Assembly: GCA_905147135.1 (NCBI GenBank)
Contig: LR990041.1
Location: forward strand, 14,941,907-15,005,906
Length of the DNA stretch: 64,000 bases
Source: Blastobasis lacticolella
Lineage: Eukaryota; Arthropoda; Insecta; Lepidoptera; Blastobasidae
Reading direction: 5' to 3'
Each line of letters opens with the position of its first letter. Within the stretch, counting starts at the first letter, position 1. This document shows positions 53,851 through 64,000 of this stretch, piece after piece. A program made the position numbers and the translations under genes. Below the pieces are notes generated by a model, which had not been told where the DNA came from, did no database searches, and was given only the letters and a program-made list of their open reading frames with translations.

Positions 53851-54776
53851 TTAGGGTGGCGACAAATAAGACACGGCTTTCATGTTTCAAGCTATAATCA
53901 CGACTGCCTGCACACAATGTTACCAACCGATAGTTAGCTATTTTAATACTACCCACTTATGACTATAACATTCCCCCACCAATATTTCTTAATAAACTAA
54001 ATAAATAAATAATCGTGGACACCCTCACACAGCGCTTAGTTATATATTTTCTATAATTAATGTCCCGACGGGGTCTTAGCATGAGACCGCGAGCCTCGGT
54101 AAGTGGTCGGGGTTGGGTGAGTGGGCCGGCTCGCGCGGCTCGCCGGCCGCGGCGCGTGCCATCCGCGGGCTCTCGCCTCCTTGGCAGTCCTCGTATTCTT
54201 CTAGCTCCTGTTCCGGGATGTTGTGGGCCGCTGATGCTCCTTCTCCAGAGTCAACACTTGGCGGCTTTGATATTATTATAGGCGGCAAATATGAAGTGGT
54301 TCCCTGCGGCTGTATTTGATCCTGATTAGACGGTTTTTGTTGTAACCCACTTTTCCCACTCTCCCCTTTGTATTCAAAAATCTGATTCGCATGAGGTTTT
54401 ATTTCTTTCTCTAAGTCGGTAACGTTAACTAAGTAAGCCGATCTTCCTAATTTCTATTTATAACGCCTGTAGACCACATACATTTTTGATCTTTGTATAT
54501 TTTTATAAACACAGAATCACCTTCTTTTACATGTAATCTTCTTTTCTCGCGGTAATACTTAGTCTGTAAGCACTGTTTTTCCAATACAGTTTCTTTCAGT
54601 GCTGTGTCCGACGACGGTGAAGGCTTAGGCTTTGGACAAGTCCAGTCTACACCTAAGTTTCCAACCAAAGAGCACCACCGCAGGTGATTTATTCGTGGAT
54701 TAATGTATCGAATTACGATAATTAAACAAAAATTCGCATAATTTAGTGTTGATATCACACTCTGAGTTCCTGTCAT
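53771..54776 (-). pseudogene. Gypsy integrase C-terminus and flank, left inverted arm
   Basis: Minus-strand end of a Ty3/gypsy pol. The frame 54776-54447 reads LGVDWTCPKPKPSPSSDTAL, LQTKYYREKRRLHVKEGDSV and FIKIYKDQKCMWSTGVINRN, the integrase C-terminal (GPY/F-neighbour) segment. After a stop it continues with the linker and the acidic tail PEQELEEYEDCQGGESPR to LAVSC and a stop at about 54076. 53870-54060 beyond it may be LTR-derived. The whole block 53771-54670 is repeated in reverse at 58312-59161. Confidence 0.75.
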
Positions 54777-54834
54777 GATTAAAGACTTCAGTGTTTTTTT
54801 TTTTCAATTTTTACTTAACTCTCCGCCTGGCCTG

Positions 54835-54925
54835 GCCTTTATTTTTTATCGGGCCTAATAAGTCTATGTGCACTCTGTAAAGTGTATTTTGTTGCAGTGG
54901 ACGCCTACTCAAAGTGGGTATCGCT
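54835..54925. pseudogene. Two gypsy integrase-core scraps back to back
   Basis: On the minus strand about 54885-54843 reads RVHIDLLGPIKNK. On the plus strand 54893-54921 reads AVDAYSKWV. In gypsy integrases these two motifs are adjacent on one strand, so their opposite orientation marks an inversion breakpoint between them. Confidence 0.6.
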
Positions 54926-57900
54926 TCTTGGGCCGGCCTCTCCTTCCCATGCCCGGCAAGGGCGGCATGGCCAGACACTTATTCTCCACATAGCTTGCCG
55001 CTCTGCGCAAGACGTGGCCATACCATCGAAGGCGGCACTCTTGTAGCTTTTCTGCGATGTCACGGACGCCAAGGCTATCCCGAATGTGGGAATTTCGAAC
55101 GCGATCCTTTCGTGAAACTCCACACATCCACCGCAGCATCTTCATTTCCGTGACGCGCAGCTCCTGCTTGTGTCGCTCTAGTAGGGGCCAAGTCTCGCTG
55201 CCGTATAGGAGAGCAGGTCTAATGATGGTCTTATAGACCTGTCCCTTTAGCTTTATCGGCATTTTAGGGTCACAAATGACACCTGTCACCTCTCGCCATT
55301 TGGCCCAAGCTGCGGATATTCGGGCTTTGACGTCGCTGTCGATGTCTCCGCTTGCGCTTAGTACAGATCCCAGGTATCTGGCTTGATCCGTGCGCTTGAC
55401 TTCATCTTCGCCTATGCGCATAGGTAGGGGATCTGCACTGTTGCAGGCCATGTACTCTGTCTTCGCCACATTAATCTTCAGACCGCCGTTCTCAAGTGAC
55501 TCCTTCCACTTTTTTACACGTTGGACTAGTCGCCCCTTGTCCGAGTCTATCAACACGATATCGTCAGCATACATGAGAAGCCACGGAGGCACCTTGTGAT
55601 AGTCTCGGATGCTATCTGACAGTACGTCTAATATCACGCTGAATAGAAATGGACTAAGCACACAGCCCTGATGTACCCAAACGGTAATAGGGAACGGGTT
55701 GGTGTCACCAACAGCAGTCTTCACTATTGAATCGGAATCGCGGTACATGGTTCGGATAATGTCAATATAGGCCTCGGGTACCGACTTGGACCCCAGTGCC
55801 CACCAAATCATCTCCCGAGGGATACAGTCAAAGGCCTTCTGCATGTCCAGAAACAGGAAATGCAGGGGCGTGTTCTTTGATCAGTATCCCTCCATGAGAG
55901 TTCTCAAGGCAAACCCGGGGTCCATGGTCCCTCAACCCGGCCGAAACCCATATTAACGCTCCGAGATTATACACTCCTGTCGGATCCGAGAGTCCACAAT
56001 GCGTTCGAAAAACTTCATTTTTTTTTTTTTTTTTTTTTTTTTGTCATACGGTAGGCAAACAGACAAGCGGGCCACCTGATGGAAAGTGGTCACCACTGCC
56101 TATAGACATTAGCAACACCAAGAGTATCGCTAATGCGTTGCCCACCTCTATAACACGTTGCTCTGGCAGCAAAAAGCAAATGCCACTCCACTGCCAAAGC
56201 CACGGTTCCCCAAATCCCCACCCCATGGAGCACTGGAAACCTTACTCACCGGCAGAAACACAATACTATTTAAAAGAGTATTATTTAGCTGCGATATTCT
56301 GTAAGGTGGAGGTACTTCCCCAGTCGGGCGGCTCCAATTCGAACGAGATACCCCGCTATGCCCTACCTCTCTCCTTCATGGTGTGAGACATCACCTTTAT
56401 ACCGCGGTAGTTGGTGCACTCCCGCACCGAGCCCTTGCCTTTATAGACTTGAGTAATCATACTCAGTCTCCATTGGTCGGGTATCCTTCCGTGAGGAGAA
56501 TGCGGTTATAAAGGTCGGTAAGGATGCTCACACCACGAGAGCCCATCGATTTCCATGCCTCGATAGGGACTTCATCGGGCCCGACAGCTTTCCGATTGCT
56601 AATGCGGCGAAGAGCTGTCTCAACTTCTTCAGGCGTTATCGGTGGCACAAGTCCTTGGTTCTGAGGGAGGTCCAGGGGCTGCACCTCTTTGTGCTGCTTG
56701 TCAAGCAGCTCGTGGGAGTACGAGCGCCATCTTTCTTTTACCGCGCGGTCATCGCATAACAGGTTACCGCTAGAGTCATTTACACAGCGGCACGTAGAAA
56801 TGTCCTGTGTCGCTTTAAACCTCAATCGTGCCAACTTGTAAATGAGTTTCTGCCCCTCAGACGATTTGAACTTATCGTACAAAGGACGTAAGTTGTCTCG
56901 TCTGGCTCTGGCTACCGCTCGTTTGCTGGCACGTTTGGCATCCCTGTATGCAGCGTGGTCTTCAGGAGATTTGGACGCTTGCCACTTCTTAAAGAGGGCT
57001 TTTTTCAGCCTGGTCTCCCTCTGGACTGTGTCGTTCCACCACCAGGTCTCCATTGTCAAGCCTGCGACCACCCCTAGACACCCCCAGCACCATCCTCGCT
57101 GCCCGTGCGATTGCTGCCTGAGTTCTGTCCAGAGCTGTTGGACGGGTTCACCGTCTGTCGCAATACTTTGATCGCTGACAACAGCGGCAAACTCGTGGGA
57201 CTTGGTTCCTTCAAGCAGCCACCACCGAGTTTGGCGTCGGCACTGCTCCCGATAATTGCCTCGGGGCTTAACGCGCAGGTGCATCACAAGGACCGGTGTT
57301 GGGCAGTGAGACTCTCTCGGGGTATAACCTTACAGGTGGCTACTTTGCCATTATTGTCTCTCCGAGTGAGAAAGTAATCGATCTGTGTGGCGCCCCTTCC
57401 ACTCCTGTTGGTGATCAGATGCTCGGATTTCTTTTGGAAAAATGTGTACACGATGGCCAGATCGGCAGCCGCACACGTCCGAAGAATTCCCCTTCAGCGT
57501 TACGGCTCCCAAAACCTAAACCGCCATGAACACGGCCAAACTCTTCACACTTCTCACCCACATGACCGTTCAGATCGCCACCCACAACAATATCCTGTGA
57601 CAACGGAATGTTTCGCAGTACTTTCCCGAATTGCTCCCAGAACAGCGCCTTATCCGCATCGCTGCAACCGACCTGTGGAGCGTAGGCGCTTATCAAGTTG
57701 GTCACGACCCCTTCGACAAGCACTCCCACAACCATAAGGCGGTCGCTTATACGCTTCACATCCAAGACACTGTCCCGAAAATCCTCAGAGAGCAATACCC
57801 CCCACGCCGTTGTCACCACTCGGAGAGCCCGTGTATATCAGCTTGTAGCCGTTCCCGATGTTGCGGGACCTGTTGCCTCTCCACCGAGTCTCTTGCACGA

Positions 57901-58140
57901 ACGCCACTGCCACCCTCCGCCTGGCGAGCACATCGGCCAGCTCACGCGCCCGTCCGGTCAGCGTGCCAAGGTTACACGACGCGAAGCGGACCTTTCTGTG
58001 GACTAGCGTCTTTAACCGGGCCCGCCCTGGACCCGGTAGCCCTAACCGACTTAACACAAGAGTAGAGCGATCCCCCTGCGCGTCGTTTCGCGGCGACGCC
58101 TTATCTGTGTCCGGTTTTCTTTTATTACGACTTGCCATTT
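54905..58140 (-). mobile_element. RTE-type LINE, nearly full length, decayed
   Basis: Read right to left. MASRNKRKPDTDKASP starts at 58138. The endonuclease shows VRFASCNLGTLTGRARELAD, VAFVQETRW, LISAYAPQVG and VVGGDLNGHVG. The linker (57287-56463) shows ETWWWNDTVQRETRLKKALF and RISNRKAVGPDEVPIEAW. The RT shows NYRGIKVMSHTMK, then past the SINE FFERIVDSRIRQE, YGFRPG, FLDMQKAFDCIPREMIWWAL, VHQGCVLSPFLFSVIL, LLMYADDIVLIDSD and INVAKTEYMA. The C-terminus shows YGSETWPLLERHK, MLRWMCGVSRKD and LRWYGHVLRR. The YADD box is intact. Frame changes at about 57800, 57290, 56460 and the SINE at 56019-56373 inactivate it. It lies between the two inverted gypsy arms. Confidence 0.88.
56019..56373 (-). mobile_element. 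SINE family C, full copy with TSD
   Basis: Begins at the right (gtagggcatagcggggtatc), runs through ttggagccgcccgactgggg, gtttctgccggtgagtaagg and gcctaccgtatgac, and ends in a long A-run (T-run 56019-56042). The target duplication CTTCAT is at 56013-56018 and 56374-56379. Removing it rejoins the RTE codons for SHTMK and FFERIV. Confidence 0.9.
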
Positions 58141-58311
58141 ATTTTGTGAGGGTTTGGCTTTTTACGTGCGTCGACTCCCATCCGACCCGCACAACCCGTT
58201 AGGGAAAAGCCAATTCGCCAGAGCCTCGTCCGTCTGCCAGCAGGGGGACCACGTGCAGGTGAGGTTGGCTTGGGCCCCTGAGGTTGTGGTGGGGCCACAA
58301 AACCCCCCAAC

Positions 58312-59161
58312 AAACTTAGGTGTAGACTTGACTTGTCCAAAGCCTAAGCCTCCACCATCGTCGGACACAGCACTGAAAGAAACTGTATTGGAAAAACAGT
58401 GCTTACAGACTAAGTATTACCGCGGGAAAAGAAGATTACATGTAAAAGCAGGTGTTTGTAAAAATATACAAAGATCAAAAATGTATGTGGTCTACAGGCG
58501 TTATAAATAAGAAATTACGAAGATCGGCTTACTTAGTTTACGTTACCGACTTAAAGAAAGAAATAAAACGTCATGCGAATCAGATTTTTGAATACAAAGG
58601 GGAGAGTAGGAAAAGTGGGTTACAACAAAAACCGTCTAATCAGGATCAAATACAGCCGCAGGGAACCACTTCATATTTGCCGCCTATAATAATATCAAAG
58701 CCGCCAAGTTTTAAATCTTGAGAAAGAGCATCAGCGGCCCACAACATCCCGGAACAGGAGCTAGAAGAATACGAGGACTGCCAAGGAGGCGAGAGCCCGC
58801 GGATGGTGCGCGTCGCGGCCGGCGAGCCGCGATAGCCGGCCTACTCACCCAGCCCCACTCGACCACTTACCGAGGCTCGCGGTCTCATGCTAAGACCCCG
58901 ACGGAACATTAAATATAAAAAATATATCTACTTTATATACTTTAAGAGTTTATTGGTGGAGGAATGCTATAGTCATAAGTGGGTAGTATGAAAATAGCTA
59001 ACTATCGGTTGGTAACATTGTGTGCAGGCAGTCGTGATTATAGCTTTAAACGTGAAAGCCGTATCTTATTTGTCTTCACCCTAAAACCCGAAATAACAAG
59101 TTACTCGAAACACTCCCCATTGTACGGCCGATAGAACACATACAGGGAGCCAAAGTCTGGG
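58312..59161 (+). pseudogene. Gypsy integrase C-terminus and flank, right inverted arm
   Basis: Counterpart of 53771-54670 on the opposite strand. LGVDLTCPKPKPPPSSDTAL, LQTKYYRGKRRLHVKAG, then in another frame MFVKIYKDQKCMWSTGVINK and RSAYLVYVTDLKKEIKRHAN, a more complete integrase end than the left arm. The tail PEQELEEYEDCQGGESP follows. About 58910-59090 is LTR-like non-coding. The last 90 bp are the complement of a LINE C-terminus (FGSLYVFYRPYNGECFE on the minus strand). Confidence 0.75.
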
Positions 59162-59465
59162 TGGGAGGGTGAGCGGCGCGCGCGGCGGTTCCGGCCGCAG
59201 CCGGGGCTTCGTTTTTCTTTTTAACTATTCCAATGTGTTCCCTATGTAACTCGTTAACTATTACCGGCAATAACTGAGGTGGCACTACCAGCTTCGCACG
59301 TCGCATAAGACAGCCCTTTTCTACAGCCAAATCGGAGCGACAATCGTGATAAGCTTTCATTTGTTTCTCAATAATTCTCTGCGGCCAACCGTGTATCGTT
59401 AACCTCAGTACCTGTGACAATAGCGGATCGTATTCCGTTTTATGCCTTATGTTATCAATACCCAC
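59162..59465 (-). pseudogene. Gypsy integrase N-terminal (zinc-binding) scrap
   Basis: The minus-strand frame (59465 to 59076) reads DPLLSQVLRLTIHGWPQRII, LAVEKGCLMRRAKLVVPPQL and NELHREHIGIVKKKNEA, the region just before the HHCC finger of a gypsy integrase, with its two His residues (LHREHIG). The Cys pair is missing. From about 59215 the frame runs into an Ala/Pro-rich junction (PAAAGTAARAAHPP) and then into the LINE scrap, so the break lies at about 59190-59215. Confidence 0.7.
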
Positions 59466-59539
59466 TGTATTATTATTTTACAGTGGGATACTGTTTCTTC
59501 TAATCAAACCAAACTGGTGTCTACGAACCTGACCTCTAA

Positions 59540-62510
59540 TTTACAACCGTTAAAAATCATTCCATCAAATTCGATAATGTGACTAATTTACAGGGGAGCA
59601 TAGATTCTCTAAAGGTCTCTAACTCATATACCTGTGACCTTGCTACTTGCGCCTCTTATGATTCTAATCCTAAAACTTCCCTGAAACTAATTACACAGAA
59701 TATTAGGAGTGTAAATAAAAATATGTCTCAATTTAATGTTTTACTTGCGTCTACTAAGATAGACTGGGATATTGTCGTGCTGACAGAGTGCTGGCTACTG
59801 AATGCTACCAATATTCCTTCGCTTGACGGTTTTAATTCTTTCGCCACAAGCAAGAATAGAACGCAAAACGAGGGAGTTGTGGTATACAGTAGATCAAACC
59901 TTGAAGTCTTAACTACTGAACCTGACTTCCCTGATGCTAACTGTTTAGTGTTAAAATACAAATTTGGAATAGCAGTAATAGCAATCTATAGGTCTCCGTC
60001 CCAAAGGGATTTAACAAACTTTTTCGCACACTTAGACTTAATTTTGAATTCTCTGAACAAATTTCATACCATAATTATTGCAGGAGACATCAACATCAAC
60101 ATAACCGAATCACATCACGACCAATATAAATCCACATACCTGAACCTTTTAGCATCCCACGGCCTACTTCCCGCTCATACACTTCCCACGCGTGGAGACA
60201 GTTGTCTCGACCACATTATATTAAAAACCAACCTACCGGCAAATACCCTCGTAGCGCACTCTTCACTTACAGACCACGAAACTGTACTACTTTTCCTCGA
60301 TCGTAAGACACCAAAACCACCTGTAGAAACAAAGATTAAGAATTATATAAACTACACTAAATTGTCGGATGAGCTAAAAATTGTTGACTTTACAAATATC
60401 TTACAATGCAACGACCCTAATACAGCTACTGAAATGTTCACTAAAATCTTGAGCAACTGTATCGAGACCCATAGTTCCCAAATTAAAATACCAAATAGAA
60501 AACGGTTAATTAAACCATGGATCACGACTGGTATTTTACGATGTATCAAACATAGAGACAACTTACACAAACATTTTAAACAAAATTCCGAAAATGAAGT
60601 TCTGAAACTAACCTATACCAGATATAGAAACTTTTGCAATGAGCTTATCAAGAAAACTAAACGCCAATATGAAGCTAATGAAATAAAACTGGCAGGTTCC
60701 AATAATAAACTTATATGGGAAAGTATAAACTCCATCACAAATAGAAAAAAACCAAAGGAGATAATGTCTGCTCTGCTATCCCTTTCCTCCACACCTGAAC
60801 AGTCCATAAATGAAGTCAACGAATACTTCGTTGGCGTTGGAAAACGGTTAGCCCAACAATTCTCATCTCTGCCTCCTCATCCACCAACTACAAGCACGTG
60901 CTTGCCCTTGAACTCCATGGCACTCTTACCCACAGATGAACCCGAGGTTGAACGTATAATCATGTCTCTTCGAAGTGACTGTGCTACTGGAGGAGATCAA
61001 ATTTCGGGACGGCTGTTAAAAGAAAATAAAGATGTGTTGGTCCCAATTATTACACATATCTGCAACCTCTCTCTACAATCTGGAATCTTCCCCAAGCAGT
61101 TTAAAAAATCGATTATTCATCCGATATTTAAGGGCGGAGCCAAAGACCTTGTCACTAATTATCGCCCGATAGCTATTCTACCAACATTATCTAAGGTTCT
61201 AGAAAAAATTATGAACAAGCGGCTTATTAAATATCTAGAATCGAACAAACTTTTATCTTCGGCTCAGTTCGGCTTTAGGGCAGGAATGTCGACGAGTAAT
61301 GCGGTAAATGAACTAACCCACTTTTTGGCAACTAGTTTGGATAAGAGAAAGAAAGCTATTGGAATCTTTCTTGACATTTCCAAGGCGTTTGATACGGTGT
61401 CAATTCCGCTCTTGGTAAGCAAGCTCGAGAGACTTGGTGTCAGAGGCACACAGCTGTGCCTTTTTAAGGATTACTTGAATGGCCGTTTCCAGTCTGTTAA
61501 GATTGATCAATACATCAGCAATGAATTGCCAATCTCATACGGTGTCCCCCAAGGCAGCATAATTGGTCCAACTCTGTTTCTCGTTTTCATAAACGATCTA
61601 TGCGAACTCAAGCTTGCAGGGGGCAAAATAATCACCTTCGCAGACGATACAGTCCTGCTTTTTAGGGAAAAAAGTTGGGGCGAAGCTCACGCAGCTGCAC
61701 AGTTAGGTTTCAGCCGGGTGACGGAATGGCTCCTACAAAACAAACTAACATTGAATACGGACAAGACCAAATACATGAAGTTCTCCATTTATAACCTACA
61801 ACCTAATCTTGATCCGCTACCTCCCATCATATCACATACATGTCGCAAACTTTGAAGGGTGTCTTTGTGTGCCGCTTAGTTGTGTCAATGATATTAAATA
61901 TCTGGGCGTTGTAATTGATAACTATTTGAATTTTAAATCCCACATAGAAACATTATCAAATAGAGTTCGTAAGTTAATATACATATTTAAAACACTAAGA
62001 CATATTTCCGACATAAATCTAATGAAAACTGTTTATTTTGCGCTCTGTCAGTCCCTCTTAATCTACTGCATTACTTCATGGGGAGGTGCTCCTAAAACCA
62101 CACTTTTGACTTTGGAGAGAGCCCAACGCTCATTACTTAAAGTAATGTGTTTTCTCCCATTTAGATTCTCAACCTCTGAACTCTATCAAAGGATATCAGT
62201 ACTGACAGTGCGCCAGTTATTTATTCTCCACACAACACTTTCGCAACACCGCACGGTCACATACATCCCCCCATCCTCAACCACAAAAGCCCGTAGAAGA
62301 CCGTATATGGTGCCACATCCTGATCCCCCCATTGTAACAAGTTTTGGCCAAAGATTTTTCTGTTTCCTGGGAGGCTTTATATACAATAATTTAAATAAAG
62401 CACTCAACATCTATGCGCTTAACTATTTCCTTTGCAAAAAGAGAGTCACCAGTTACCTTAAAGACCTCAGCTATGATAGAACAGAGTCTATCCTTATACC
62501 AGTTAGTTAG
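59540..62510 (+). pseudogene. CR1-group LINE ORF2, one frameshift
   Basis: Nearly complete endonuclease-RT. The frame is open from the stop at 59537. The first domain starts LKLITQNIRSVNKNMSQF (about 59685). Endonuclease motifs are VLTECWLL, IIIAGDININITE, DSCLDHII and SSLTDHETVLLF. RT motifs are TNYRPIAILPTLSKVLEKIM, SSAQFGFRAGMSTSNAVNEL, IFLDISKAFDTVSIPLL, YGVPQGSIIGPTLFLVFIND and ITFADDTVLLF (about 61640), so the catalytic Asp pair is intact. A frame break at about 61810-61855 is the only lesion seen. The next frame continues LSCVNDIKYLGVVIDNYLNF, YCITSWGGAPKTTLL and ends at 62510 (ILIPVS). No ORF1 precedes it, so it is 5'-truncated. An A-run follows at 62518-62529. Confidence 0.85.
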
Positions 62511-63307
62511 ATCACTAAAAAAAAAAATTTAACAAATTTTAAGTTCCCACCTTGCCACATATCCCACTAGTAACACCAAAACAGAACTTTCTGTTACTGA
62601 TACTTACAACTATTAGCTAAATAAAAATATTAATAACAATACTAACACAAAAATACGTATATGTCGTCGCGTGAAGGAAAGGGGTGTATCAGGATCATTG
62701 TCATCAGGGTGGTGATATCAGTATTAGGTCGTATTCGTCCAGATAAATTAAAGAAAAGGTTCACATTTACTCCACTGTATTTATTCCATTTCATTTTTGC
62801 ACATCACTTATAATTTCACTAGAATTCAGAGCGGTATTACAAATGTAGGCAGTTGAGGTATTTTACTTTCTTATTTCAAAGGTGATTTTAAAATTACTTT
62901 ATTTTTAAACGTAAATAACACTTTCTTTTAACGAACTTCAAACGTAAACAAACGAAATGTGGAGACAGTTTCAAGACGCGTCACTCCTCGGCGGCGGTCG
63001 CGCCAAGAATGGACGCCACTCGGCCCGAGTCGTGCCGTCGAGACTCTGTCAGCACGCCCCACCAGAGGGCGCACTCCCACTTCCGTTTTCATCGTCATGA
63101 GTCCGTACTATTGACCACATGAGTCCATACTATTGACCGTGATCCGTCACGGCCGTCCTGCTGTACACACGTCCTCGTGTGTAATCTGAAACATGAAAAC
63201 CATATCACAGTACTATATTCGCTCGGTCACTTCTGACCACAACACATCACCCAAATAAGTCTTATGAATCATGTGATTGGATCTATCACGACTGCATTAA
63301 CCTGCTG
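62511..63307. other. 3' UTR and unassigned flank
   Basis: The A-run and AT-rich part to about 62680 may be LINE 3' flank. ggtgtatcaggatcattgtc (about 62683) repeats 33188. A GC-richer block (62985-63100) and a 22-bp tandem (catgagtcc.tactattgac at about 63096 and 63118) follow. 63270-63300 resembles part of repeat B. Confidence 0.45.
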
Positions 63308-64000
63308 CGAATCAGATTTTTGAATACAAAGGGGAGAGTAGGAAAAGTGGGTTACAACAAAAACCGTCTAATCAGGATCAAATACAGCCGCAGGGAACCA
63401 CTTCATATTTGCCGCCTATAATAATATCAAAGCCGCCAAGTTTTAAATCTTGAGAAAGAGCATCAGCGGCCCACAACATCCCGGAACAGGAGCTAGAAGA
63501 ATACGAGGACTGCCAAGGAGGCGAGAGCCCGCGGATGGTGCGCGTCGCGGCCGGCGAGCCGCGATAGCCGGCCTACTCACCCAGCCCCACTCGACCACTT
63601 ACCGAGGCTCGCGGTCTCATGCTAAGACCTCGACGGAACATTAAATATAAAAAATATATCTACTTTATATACTTTAAGAGTTTATTGGTGGAGGAATGCT
63701 ATAGTCATAAGTGGGTAGTATGAAAATAGCTAACTATCGGTTGGTAACATTGTGTGCAGGCAGTCGTGATTATAGCTTTAAACGTGAAAGCCGTATCTTA
63801 TTTGTCTTCACCCTAAAACCCGAAATAACAAGTTCCTCGAAACACTCCCCATTGTACGGCCGATAGAACACATACAGGGAGCCAAAGTCTGGGTGGGAGG
63901 GTGAGCGGCGCGCGCGGCGGTTCCGGCCGCAGCCGGGGCTTCGTTTTTCTTTTTAACTATTCCAATGTGTTCCCTATGTAACTCGTTAACTATTACCGGC
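63308..64000 (+). repeat. Near-identical direct copy of 58574-59266
   Basis: Starts gcgaatcagatttttgaata exactly as at 58574 and runs to the window edge. Only a few single-base differences are seen (for example aagacct for aagaccc at 63628, and gttcctcg for gttactcg near 63833). It includes the gypsy tail, the LTR-like part, the LINE scrap and the integrase junction, so the whole composite was duplicated. Confidence 0.92.

Noticed and set aside
54060..54320. Plus-strand Arg/Pro-rich frames
   Set aside because: Antisense shadows of the gypsy integrase tail on the minus strand.
56842..58510. Plus-strand frames of 90-144 codons
   Set aside because: Shadows of the RTE LINE encoded on the minus strand.

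Overview
The window looks like a gene-poor, transposon-saturated stretch of a lepidopteran (moth or butterfly) nuclear genome. The AT-rich background has frequent taggta/gtaggta tracts. Many families typical of Lepidoptera are present: RTE, Jockey and CR1-group LINEs, short SINEs with A tails, MITEs, mariner relics, a Copia remnant, a DIRS-like element and gypsy fragments. I see no complete ordinary host gene. Two short open segments with splice-like borders (10616-10805 and 50262-50474) are the only host-exon candidates. The composition would suit a W chromosome or other heterochromatin, but the sequence alone does not prove it.

The most unusual region is 25.6-28.4 kb. Three kinds of polydnavirus-type gene remnant lie on the minus strand: two tandem viral-ankyrin (I-kappaB-like) pseudogenes with about 825-base spacing, a scrap of a third unit, and a protein tyrosine phosphatase pseudogene that still carries the HCSAGVGR signature. 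This pairing is known from virulence circles of parasitoid-wasp bracoviruses (and banchine ichnoviruses). I read it as an old, decayed wasp-virus DNA insertion in the host-insect germline.

Layout. 0.3-4 kb: RTE fragment, two copies of a MITE, an internally deleted Copia element (minus). 4.1-10.5 kb: a full-length Jockey-type LINE with a 12-bp target-site duplication (TSD), ORF1 and ORF2. 10.6-12 kb: possible host exon, then a palindromic mariner relic beside its splice donor. 13.8-18.4 kb: a two-ORF LINE inserted in a dispersed repeat whose unoccupied copy is at 23.8-24.1 kb. 18.8-19.6 kb: a 94-bp minisatellite. 19.7-23.8 kb: RTE and SINE scraps, otherwise featureless. 24.2-24.8 kb: a 60-bp repeat with a coding-like period. 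25.6-28.4 kb: the viral remnant cluster. 29.4-35.4 kb: SINEs and RTE/LINE pseudogenes. 36.4-41.7 kb: MITE, then a DIRS-like element split by a CR1-group LINE in the opposite direction. 43.5-46.8 kb: a 3-kb long-TIR element nested in a third copy of the first MITE. 47-49.4 kb: mariner ends, a 206-bp GC-rich palindrome and inverted duplications. 50.3 kb: phase-0 exon candidate. 51.6-64 kb: a LINE interrupted by a SINE, an inverted pair of gypsy integrase ends around an RTE element that itself holds a full SINE, a nearly intact CR1-group LINE, and a near-identical direct duplication running off the right edge.

The genes here form no pathway. They are layers of insertions that can be put in relative order from nested junctions. 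Coordinates of decayed elements are approximate unless a TSD or TIR is cited.
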